Positions 1 through 7,420 of a DNA stretch of 64,000 bases are shown here, one piece after another (the first letter of the stretch is position 1; every line of letters begins with the position of its first letter). The notes under the pieces were generated by a model. It saw only the letters and a list, made by a program, of their open reading frames with translations, was not told the origin of the DNA and made no database searches. The position numbers and the translations under genes were made by a program. The stretch covers positions 1 through 64,000 of IMG/VR virus record IMGVR_UViG_3300020420_000013; one strand, 5' to 3'. This DNA comes from a virus.

Positions 1-848
1 TCTACTAAACTTAAAACTCTATTTTCAGTTCCTGCTAGATAAAAGTTTCCAGCCGCTTCTGAAACATTAATTGTTCCACCTCTGTTTGCACTACTATTAG
101 AAAAGTAATATAAAGTAGTTGGAGCATTTGCTGGTACTTGAAAAATAACTTTTCTTGATGTCGCCGCGGCAAATCCTGCATCATAATTTATTCTTGTTAC
201 CGCAGTACCATCTAGTTCATATGTTACTCCAGTTTCGTAATAAGTTCCTGTTGTGTTTGTTCCGTCAGCAGTTATACTAAAAGCCAACGGATGAATTTTT
301 GCATTCCAAGTTTCGTTGCTACCTGGTGATTGATCAAATGTATAAGTTTTTCCTTTTACAAAACTTACAGTTGGCGCTTGAACATCATCTAAGAAGAAGT
401 AACCATCAGTTTGTGATGGACTTCCTTGCTCAACTGTTACAACATAATCTTTATCTTCTGGAGTATTAACTGTATCATTTCTTGTAAGAACAGTATAAGT
501 TGTTGCTGAACTTGGCACTGTGTAAGTGCTTGAATCATGTCCAATAATACATTGGTATAGTTGTCCACCGTATTTTACAATGTCATTTACTTTATAATAT
601 GTACCTGGTTGCCATGTGTTTTTCCATGAAACACCATCAAGCATTTGTGTCCATTTAGGATTTGTACTATCAAATGCATCTGTGTAAAAGTCTGTTCCTG
701 CAACCGTGTCGTCAACTGATGTATGTCCGAATATACAAACGTAAATCTTACCACCGTATGAAACAATGTCGTCTTTAATATAGGCAGTTGTCGATGCCCA
801 TGCACCTTTCCACCTAAAGCGTATTCTATCTAGTTTAAATTCGGCCAT
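1..848 (-). CDS. Virion surface/fibre protein, 3' end cut by window edge
   Basis: The frame starts at an ATG (complement of 846-848) and stays open for 282 codons to the window edge, so the C-terminus is missing. Residues 14-42 and 78-104 are two copies of a short aromatic module of the form W..Y..ND.V.YGG..Y.C..GH, which resembles carbohydrate-binding modules of the chitinase type. Residues 159-263 form a beta-rich domain with an HPLAF motif and a late LYYFS motif, and they match the C-terminal domain of the protein at 1275-2738. That domain looks cupredoxin-like, but the Cys and second His of a copper site are absent here. A GATAAATA late-promoter motif lies 30 bases upstream. Role inferred: exposed tail-fibre or baseplate-associated adhesin. 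Confidence 0.75.
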   Translation of the reverse strand, partial: MAEFKLDRIRFRWKGAWASTTAYIKDDIVSYGGKIYVCIFGHTSVDDTVAGTDFYTDAFDSTNPKWTQMLDGVSWKNTWQPGTYYKVNDIVKYGGQLYQCIIGHDSSTYTVPSSATTYTVLTRNDTVNTPEDKDYVVTVEQGSPSQTDGYFFLDDVQAPTVSFVKGKTYTFDQSPGSNETWNAKIHPLAFSITADGTNTTGTYYETGVTYELDGTAVTRINYDAGFAAATSRKVIFQVPANAPTTLYYFSNSSANRGGTINVSEAAGNFYLAGTENRVLSLV

Positions 849-878
849 TACTCTTGAACTCTTTCACTTAATTTAAAG

Positions 879-886
879 TATTTATC
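879..886 (-). promoter_or_regulatory. Late promoter motif GATAAATA
   Basis: The minus strand reads GATAAATAC. It differs by one base from the T4 late -10 element TATAAATA and lies 30 bases upstream of the ATG at 848. Confidence 0.5.
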
Positions 887-894
887 GTTGTACA

Positions 895-1263
895 TTATGG
901 ACTTACTCCGTTAGGATAATCATATTGTTCATTGACTCTTACTGTTAGTTGTCCTTCACTATCTACATAATAAAATAAACTTCTGTCATCCCATCTGTAT
1001 TGTTCATAATTTAGATTCTCGTAAGTTTTATTATGTTCCTCATCTCTACCAGAATAAAACTCTATTCCTCTTTGGAAATCTGGTAAATTTTGTGTAGGAT
1101 CACCTGGCTTGTTAACTTGTACACCATCAGTTGTCTTCAAAGCATCTGCTTTAATTAAGTACAAATCTCCATCGTCGGTTCGTCTCAAACCATAAAAGTA
1201 TCTTGCACCTTTTACGGTTGCATTTACAGTTTGTATGTTATTTCCTACAGTAAAAGAACTCAC
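895..1263 (-). CDS. Small virion protein, paralogue of 2752-3213
   Basis: This is a 122-residue protein of unknown fold. It shares the core pattern FYGLRRTDDG.L...K, then KPGDP..N.PDF..G.EF..GRD..HN, then YENLNYEQ.RWDD, with the protein at 2752-3213, so the two are diverged duplicates flanking the gene at 1275-2738. It starts with GTG; the sequence upstream has AGGAG at good spacing, overlapping the stop of the preceding gene (TAAGGAG), which supports translational coupling. Its position inside the fibre block suggests a virion accessory such as a fibre connector or chaperone. That is inference; no known family is recognised. Confidence 0.75.
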   Translation of the reverse strand: MSSFTVGNNIQTVNATVKGARYFYGLRRTDDGDLYLIKADALKTTDGVQVNKPGDPTQNLPDFQRGIEFYSGRDEEHNKTYENLNYEQYRWDDRSLFYYVDSEGQLTVRVNEQYDYPNGVSP

Positions 1264-1274
1264 TTATTTTCTCC

Positions 1275-2738
1275 TTACGTTACAATATTCATAGTATTAC
1301 CCATGTTCGAGTGTGCCGTACATTGGTAATATAAAGTATTAGGAGCATTCATTGGTACAGTAAAATATTGTGTACCTGTTTTACTTCCTGATACTCCGTC
1401 TGTGTATGCTGATCCACCATTTGTAGTTCTAATTTCAAATGGGTGTGAACCACCTGTTGAATTTATAAACACATAAGTCATCCCTCTCATTAAGTATAAC
1501 AAAGGATCATTTTGTGTTGTTGGAAACCCTGGTCCTTGGAAAGTATAATCTGAAGATCCGTTTGCTCCGATATACCAACTTACTCTTGGACCGTTTACAA
1601 CGTCCCAACTTGAACCATCATATGAAATGCTATCACCTGCTCTGGCACCTGATGTATCAACATCACTTAAAGCACCAAGTGTAGTAGCACCTAAACTTCC
1701 ATTGAAACTAACTGTTAATGTATCACCTGATACTGCTGTTGCAATATTGGCTCCACCTGCAATCGTTAATGTATCTGTCAATGTGTTTGCAGTTGTTGAA
1801 CCTGAGTCACCTGCCACTGTTGCAAACAAGTTTTGGTCTGTTGATTGATCCGCAACAAATTCTAAACCAGTTCCGTCTGCTTTAACTTTTACAAATCTAT
1901 TTGCCGCTCCTGTAAACGCACCTGGTGTATCAGATAAGTTTAAGAAAGCACCACCAAACAATGTTGGAGTGTTTGTAAAGTTATTATAGTTTAAGTAGTA
2001 AGATCCATCTTGACCATCTAATGTGTCAGCGTCTGTACCGCCACCACCTGATGTTACGTCAGCCGCTGGTGCCCATTTTGCCCCGTCCCATTTTAAAACT
2101 TGTCCAGTGCTTGGAGCAGATGTTGTTGTATCAACATCACTTAATGCATCAATTGAAATAGTTGCTACTTCTGAGGCTGTAATTGCTGTTACAAATTCTA
2201 AAGCAGTTGCTCCTGCATTCACCCTTAAAAGTTTCCCTGCATTCGATGTAAATGCCGCTGGTGTATCTGATAAGCCAGCGAATGTAGCCGATCCGCCACC
2301 GCCTCCTGATACTGCATCTGGTTTCCATGTTCCTAAACTTTGATCCCATACAAGACTGTCACCGTTAGTTGGAGTAGTATTAGCGACGTTTGACAAATCA
2401 CCGAGAGTCTTGTTAGTGTCAAGCATTTTGACCCATGCATTGTTATGAGCATAGTACACACAATTATCTGCTGTTACTTTTGCAATAGCACCATCGTATG
2501 TTGTTGCTGAAGGTAGGTCGCCATAAGCGGCATACTTAAATGTAATTTTATTACTTCCTGTCGATAAGTCAGGTGCACTATTAAATACTCCATTCGTTAC
2601 CGTTGTTAGGTTCGTTCCATCTCCTAATGCTGTATATAACTCTGTAAAGTTATTATTAATTTTTACAGCACCTGAACGTAGGTTATCCCCTTGTCCATCG
2701 TTTGGAAGTACACCTGTGTTAACTGCTTGTTTTGCCAT
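1275..2738 (-). CDS. Modular fibre protein with C-terminal cupredoxin-like domain
   Basis: A 487-residue fibre-type protein. The N-terminus (MAKQAVNTG..PNDGQGD.LRSGA.KIN.NF.ELY) is a module common in marine phage fibres. The middle carries repeated LSDV/LSDTP segments followed by a W.GPAK or W.P.AV-like turn and Gly-rich linkers (GGGGG near residue 147). Residues 390-487 form a cupredoxin-like domain: His432 in a SHPF motif, then Cys473, His476 and Met479 in YYQCTAHSNM, a spacing compatible with a type-1 copper site. Whether it binds copper is not shown by sequence. It sits between two paralogous small proteins and is transcribed with them. Role inferred: side fibre or receptor-binding protein. 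Confidence 0.75.
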   Translation of the reverse strand: MAKQAVNTGVLPNDGQGDNLRSGAVKINNNFTELYTALGDGTNLTTVTNGVFNSAPDLSTGSNKITFKYAAYGDLPSATTYDGAIAKVTADNCVYYAHNNAWVKMLDTNKTLGDLSNVANTTPTNGDSLVWDQSLGTWKPDAVSGGGGGSATFAGLSDTPAAFTSNAGKLLRVNAGATALEFVTAITASEVATISIDALSDVDTTTSAPSTGQVLKWDGAKWAPAADVTSGGGGTDADTLDGQDGSYYLNYNNFTNTPTLFGGAFLNLSDTPGAFTGAANRFVKVKADGTGLEFVADQSTDQNLFATVAGDSGSTTANTLTDTLTIAGGANIATAVSGDTLTVSFNGSLGATTLGALSDVDTSGARAGDSISYDGSSWDVVNGPRVSWYIGANGSSDYTFQGPGFPTTQNDPLLYLMRGMTYVFINSTGGSHPFEIRTTNGGSAYTDGVSGSKTGTQYFTVPMNAPNTLYYQCTAHSNMGNTMNIVT

Positions 2739-2751
2739 CTTTCATCTACTC

Positions 2752-3213
2752 CTATGTTTTGTCGTATGTCAAACTATTGTTATCAAATGTATATCCTGTT
2801 TCGTCCCAACCAGTTGATACACCACTTCCTTCATCTTCGGTTGTGTCTGCATAAGTGATCGTTCCTGCATCAGCGTCTTGGTTGACACGTACAACTAGTT
2901 CACCTTCATTGTTAATGTAGTAAACTAAATTCGCATCGTCCCATCTAAACTGTTCGTAGTTTAAATTTTCATATACTAAATTATGATTGATATCTCTACC
3001 ATCAAAAAATTCATTTCCTTCTTCGAAGTCTGGATAATTTTTTACAGGATCACCAGACTTATTAATAATTAATGAGTCACTTCCTAATTGATCAATCTTA
3101 GCAAGAAATAATTCTCCATCATCAGTTCTTCTCAAACCATAAAAGAATCTTTCACCTAATCCGTCAAAGATTAAGTCGCTTGGATTAGGACCAACATAAA
3201 AAGATCCACTCAT
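2752..3213 (-). CDS. Small virion protein, paralogue of 895-1263
   Basis: A 153-residue protein, the longer copy of the family also found at 895-1263. The conserved core is FYGLRRTDDGELF, KSGDP..NYPDF..GNEF.DGRD, YENLNYEQFRWDD. The extra C-terminal 30 residues are acidic and Ser/Thr-rich. The start codon overlaps the stop of the preceding gene by one base (TAATG), implying coupled translation. No enzymatic motif is visible. It probably accompanies the adjacent fibre proteins in the particle. Confidence 0.75.
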   Translation of the reverse strand: MSGSFYVGPNPSDLIFDGLGERFFYGLRRTDDGELFLAKIDQLGSDSLIINKSGDPVKNYPDFEEGNEFFDGRDINHNLVYENLNYEQFRWDDANLVYYINNEGELVVRVNQDADAGTITYADTTEDEGSGVSTGWDETGYTFDNNSLTYDKT

Positions 3214-3542
3214 TATACAATCTCCACGTAACTCATGATGACATCTAAACTTGCATCAATGTTACTTTGTGCGAATATCACATTCGTTGCAGGCAATACT
3301 AATTTTTCACCACCGTTCAATGCTTTCAAAGTTGAGTTCGGTGGAACAAGTACATCTTTGAGATAATATCCTGTAACAGAAGTGTCATCGCTTATTAAGA
3401 TACTTACTGAAATAACACTTGCAGTTAAATTACAAAGTGCAAGTCCAATTACCGTAGTCTTTGTAGAAACACCTGTAGTATAAATCTCTACTGCTTGTTT
3501 TCCTACATCTTTAATTACTTTATTTTTAAAAAACGTTGCCAT
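3213..3542 (-). CDS. Small beta-rich virion protein
   Basis: A 109-residue beta-rich protein. Its layout is like that of the 110-residue protein at 11015-11347: an N-terminal V.K/V.AG segment, a central cytokine-like LALCNLTAS..SVSI stretch, an L.PG/PPNST turn and an IVA/VIF..S...L....S..E(I/L)V ending. Each member lies next to a large fibre gene, this one directly behind the 1,237-residue fibre. A cap or trimerisation partner for the fibre would fit, but this is inference. Four bases separate it from the preceding gene. Confidence 0.65.
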   Translation of the reverse strand: MATFFKNKVIKDVGKQAVEIYTTGVSTKTTVIGLALCNLTASVISVSILISDDTSVTGYYLKDVLVPPNSTLKALNGGEKLVLPATNVIFAQSNIDASLDVIMSYVEIV

Positions 3543-3546
3543 TCAC

Positions 3547-6500
3547 TTATCCCATTATTATCGCAGTTTGGATTGCAATATTTTCTGCGTCCAAGGCCGA
3601 AACTGCACCTGAACTACCTGCTACTGAAACCCAGTTATTACTTGCATCGTATATTTCTACTCTATCGTCAGCGGTATTAAATCTCATCATTCCTAAAACT
3701 GGAGTTGGATGTCTATTAAAGTTGTTACCTGTTGGTATTACAAAGCCGCCTGTGCCTTCAATTTTGAAATATCCTGTGCCTGATTGAGCCAAAGTTGTTA
3801 CACCACCGGCTACATTATTAGTTATCGAATTTGCATTAAAACTAAAGTTTTCTACATTTACTCCACCACTACCATTAGCAACAAGGTTCAAATCTCCGTT
3901 GGTTACGGTAGTTGTAATAGTATCTCCACTGATTTCAATCTGATCTACACTTAATTTTGGTATATCAAATCTTTGTGCGTTTGCTGATGCAACCAAAGTA
4001 CCACCAGCATAAAAATTTAATGTGTCATCATCTGATCCTGGTGATGTTTCAGGTGAAATATATGTGTCTTGGTCTAAGTCATATAAACCGTTTAGTGCAA
4101 TCCAGTTTCCATCATATCCTTCAAATACATTTGTATCAGTGTTATATCTTATCATACCTACAACAGGAGTACCTGGTCTTTGTGCAGTTGTTCCTGCAGG
4201 TAATCTTATACTTCCTGTACTATCAAAGTGTACAGTTTCTGAAGCAGGATCTAAAACCATGTCACCGCTTAGGTTTCTAATTGTATTAGTGTTAAATCTT
4301 AAATTATCAATTACAACATCACCTGTGCCGTTTGCTCTTAATTCTAAATCTGTATTTGAATCAGTAGTTGTAATATAATTGTCATCAATAGCAATACTGT
4401 CAACGTTTAATCTTCCTGTGTATAAATTTGACCATTGCTTTGTTGATGAACCTAAATTATAAATTCCGTCTGTGCTTGGTACTAGATCACTTTCAATACC
4501 TGCTGTTATTTGTATTGTATCAGATGCCGCATCACCTATTGTAATATTTCCGCCAATGGTTAAGTCACCTGACACATCTAAGTTTCCTGTGATAGATACA
4601 TTGTCATTAAAATTAATTTTACCTGATGCGTCAATATTTAAATCACCTGATAGTGATTCAACAATGTTTGAACTTAATTTTACATTTCCAGTTTGGACTT
4701 TTGATCCATCAATAGTAGTTGTACTAGAACCATCTGTAAAAGTTACGCCAGTTGTGGTATCAATATTAAAGTTTGCATTTGTAAAGTTTACTGTACCTGT
4801 CTGTTGATCCACATGGAATAAATCACCAACTCTAAAATCACCTTTATGGTCAACAGAATTAAAATAAACTCTTGCACCGTTAAGTTCAGTTGTTTCTTGT
4901 GCTTGAATAACCTGTGTTGGATCATTGTCGACTTCTTTGCCTAAACCAATGTATGCAAAGTTTGTACCAATTAGGTACATTGTTACACCGTTACCACTAC
5001 CATATGCTCCGTAGTTTCCGTAGATACAAGCACTTGCTATGGATCTAATCTCTCCACCAAAGTCTGTATAGTCAACCAAGTCCATAAATTTAGCAGTTGC
5101 ACCATTACCACATCTAATATCCTGTTCGTATATACCGTCATCAGTAAATGTTGTTGATGCATCTGTTTGGTCATTGAATCTTAAAACTAATCTTACATAT
5201 TCATCGTTAGCAATTTCACCAGTTGGTGGTGTAAAGTTTCCTGTGTATCTGTTTATTCGAGATACTCTAATGTCGTCCATGTGTCCTATAAAGTCTTCAG
5301 TACCATCATGACTTGCTCCTATGTACATAGGTTTTGTAGTTCCATAATTATTTGTATCTGTATAGTCACTTGCTAACTTACTTCCATCTAAAAATAATCT
5401 TGTTACGCCACTTAATCTTGATACTGCAACATGATGCCATGTATTCACTACCACAGTACCGCCCGTAATTTGTGTTGTTCCGCCTACATTATAATTTAAT
5501 GCACCCGATCCGTTAATTTCTAAAGTAGGTGCTGTATCACTGTCAGAACCTCCTCTGAAATCAAATATTGTTCTGTTACCTGAAATGTTTGTACAGTAAA
5601 TCCAACCTTCAAATGCAAAGTCACCTGTGCCGAATCCAAAGTCATCATTAGATGCTATTGAAAGATAATCATCTGTGCCGTCGAATAATACTGATCCTTG
5701 TCCAAACTTTTTAATTGCTGTATCTATTTGCACATTACCGTTAGCAGTTACAGTTTTTCCAACCCTTGCACCTGCTTCAATTAAGTTTGCAATGTTACCT
5801 GTCAAGTAAACATACGCACCATCAACACTTGCAATACTTCCGTTGGCTCTTAAATTACCGCCTTCGTAATAAGAAAAACTTTGTCCTGCTGTAAAAGTTC
5901 CTGATACATCTCTAAGTTTTACCTTTGTTTTACCAGCACCATATAAACCTGTTGTTCCATTCTCTGCTAATATACCTTTGTCTGCAAAATATGTAAATGA
6001 ATTTAACCATTCTATTCTAGTACCATTCTTAATATGTAAAGCAGTTTGGTTAGGAGTAATAAATGTTACTGCATGAAATAAACAACCTGCTTCTCTACTT
6101 GAAGAATTTACTACTGATCCATCTAAAAATGCACCACGACCTGCATCATTTTGATCAAATCCTCTAGGATCACTTGCAGAAGTAACTGAACCTTTAGTTA
6201 ATATTGTTAAGTTTCTAAGATAAGGTGATCTAGAAGTAACAAGCATATTATTTGCAAACTTAAATGCGTAACCTGTGTCATTTGAAGAGTCATAATAAAA
6301 ATCTGCTATTGTTAAATCTTCTATTGTTGACTCACCGTTTAAGTATATTGCATCATTTGTATTTGTTCCTGCTGTTGGAGTAATTTTTACTGATCTTAAT
6401 CCTGTTCCTTTTACTGCAACGCCGGCTGGTATTGTTAAAGGAAATACTTCTTGATAAGTTCCTGGGTAAACGTAAACTGTATCACCAGCAGTTGCTACTG

Positions 6501-7260
6501 ATAATGCTTTCGCAACTGTCAAATATGGATCTTGTGGGTGTGTTCCTGTTTTCGTATCATCACCATTTGCACCAACATAGTATAAATTACCAGGTGTGCT
6601 TACAAGATTAATACCTGAAAGTGTAATACTGTTTGAATTTAAAGTAGTTGTTGTAAGATTATTAATGTAACCATGCTTCCAACGTTTAGATGTTGTACCT
6701 ATATCGTATGTGTTTGTTACATCTGGTATTAAATCACCGGCTATATCCGCATTAATTGTAAGTGTATCAGTATCTGCATCACCAATTACAATGTTTCCAT
6801 CAGCACTTATATTTCCTGTTGCGTGTAAATTACCTGTAATATTTGTATCACCAAAGAAATTAACAGTACCAGTACCTTGTGGTCTAAATTCTAAGTTTCC
6901 ATTAGTGTTTGTTGCTTGGATTATATTACCGTCTAATGTAATATTATCTACTACAATCTTATTTTGATATACAACTGAGTTAGGTGTACCAATGTTCAAA
7001 CTAGCCGCTGATGTGCTAATTGTATTTGTTGATCCATTGATTGTGATATTTCCTATTGGTAGATTAGGAGTTAAAATATCTAAATCTGTAATTCTTGCTG
7101 AACCGTTGACGTCTAATGGGTGTTGAGGAGTGGTAGTCTTAATACCTACTCGGCTATTACTTACATCTAGATATAATAGGTCTGTCTCAAAAGCCAGATC
7201 TACGCCATTACGCAATAGATTGGACTTTAAGAGTGGACCCGAAATACGACCAACTGCCAC
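3547..7260 (-). CDS. Large beta-helix tail fibre with inserted LamG-type lectin domain
   Basis: A 1,237-residue fibre with a GTG start behind AGGAG. Residues 1-50 are an attachment module (GRISGPLL.SNL) shared with the protein at 7421-10264. Residues 226-440 resemble a pectate-lyase-type right-handed beta helix (YYVGANGDD, YPGTYQE.FPL.IPAGV). Residues 446-734 have no counterpart in the paralogue and include a concanavalin/LamG-type lectin fold at about 515-680 (FDGTDDYLSI, FAFEGWIY, WHHVAVSR, LFLDG, IGHMDDIRV). The helix then resumes at 735 with EIRSIASACIYGN. The tail carries repeats of the type YDIGTTSKRWKHGY and RPGTPVVGMIRYNT. The protein probably binds host surface glycans. Confidence 0.85.
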   Translation of the reverse strand: MAVGRISGPLLKSNLLRNGVDLAFETDLLYLDVSNSRVGIKTTTPQHPLDVNGSARITDLDILTPNLPIGNITINGSTNTISTSAASLNIGTPNSVVYQNKIVVDNITLDGNIIQATNTNGNLEFRPQGTGTVNFFGDTNITGNLHATGNISADGNIVIGDADTDTLTINADIAGDLIPDVTNTYDIGTTSKRWKHGYINNLTTTTLNSNSITLSGINLVSTPGNLYYVGANGDDTKTGTHPQDPYLTVAKALSVATAGDTVYVYPGTYQEVFPLTIPAGVAVKGTGLRSVKITPTAGTNTNDAIYLNGESTIEDLTIADFYYDSSNDTGYAFKFANNMLVTSRSPYLRNLTILTKGSVTSASDPRGFDQNDAGRGAFLDGSVVNSSSREAGCLFHAVTFITPNQTALHIKNGTRIEWLNSFTYFADKGILAENGTTGLYGAGKTKVKLRDVSGTFTAGQSFSYYEGGNLRANGSIASVDGAYVYLTGNIANLIEAGARVGKTVTANGNVQIDTAIKKFGQGSVLFDGTDDYLSIASNDDFGFGTGDFAFEGWIYCTNISGNRTIFDFRGGSDSDTAPTLEINGSGALNYNVGGTTQITGGTVVVNTWHHVAVSRLSGVTRLFLDGSKLASDYTDTNNYGTTKPMYIGASHDGTEDFIGHMDDIRVSRINRYTGNFTPPTGEIANDEYVRLVLRFNDQTDASTTFTDDGIYEQDIRCGNGATAKFMDLVDYTDFGGEIRSIASACIYGNYGAYGSGNGVTMYLIGTNFAYIGLGKEVDNDPTQVIQAQETTELNGARVYFNSVDHKGDFRVGDLFHVDQQTGTVNFTNANFNIDTTTGVTFTDGSSTTTIDGSKVQTGNVKLSSNIVESLSGDLNIDASGKINFNDNVSITGNLDVSGDLTIGGNITIGDAASDTIQITAGIESDLVPSTDGIYNLGSSTKQWSNLYTGRLNVDSIAIDDNYITTTDSNTDLELRANGTGDVVIDNLRFNTNTIRNLSGDMVLDPASETVHFDSTGSIRLPAGTTAQRPGTPVVGMIRYNTDTNVFEGYDGNWIALNGLYDLDQDTYISPETSPGSDDDTLNFYAGGTLVASANAQRFDIPKLSVDQIEISGDTITTTVTNGDLNLVANGSGGVNVENFSFNANSITNNVAGGVTTLAQSGTGYFKIEGTGGFVIPTGNNFNRHPTPVLGMMRFNTADDRVEIYDASNNWVSVAGSSGAVSALDAENIAIQTAIIMG
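5059..5925 (-). other. LamG-type domain insertion inside the fibre gene
   Basis: Aligning the two fibre paralogues by eye, residues 446-734 of the longer one fall between two blocks that are adjacent in the shorter one (the GAGKT-like turn and EIRSIASACIYGN versus EVRSIGSACVYGN). The length difference of the whole proteins, 290 residues, equals the insert. The insert contains a lectin-like fold. Confidence 0.75.
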
Positions 7261-7420
7261 CTTATTCTCCTAACACGGGGATCATTAATGTCCCACTAAC
7301 CTATCTTGACCTACCCAATCGCTGGTTAACCGCGGTTTGTCCTGCAACGGCTTGGTCGGCCATTGTTGCATTACTATTATTTATGTGATTTTGGTAAAGT
7401 AGTTAAGTAAGCAGTTCTTT
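7261..7420. other. Intergenic leader between two fibre paralogues
   Basis: These 160 bases separate the two large fibre genes. They hold a CATAAATA late-promoter motif (7378-7385, minus) and a leader of about 115 bases before the GTG at 7260. A short open frame of about 28 codons can be read in the leader from the ATG at 7370, but it has no ribosome-binding site. No terminator hairpin is seen after the upstream fibre. Confidence 0.5.
7378..7385 (-). promoter_or_regulatory. Late promoter motif CATAAATA
   Basis: The minus strand reads CATAAATAA, one base from TATAAATA. It is the only promoter-like motif in the gap and would give a leader of just over 100 bases for the fibre gene starting at 7260. 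Confidence 0.45.

Noticed and set aside
7281-7370. Leader frame of about 28 codons upstream of the large fibre
   Set aside because: No ribosome-binding site and no recognisable protein features; overlapping frames of similar size exist in the same leader.
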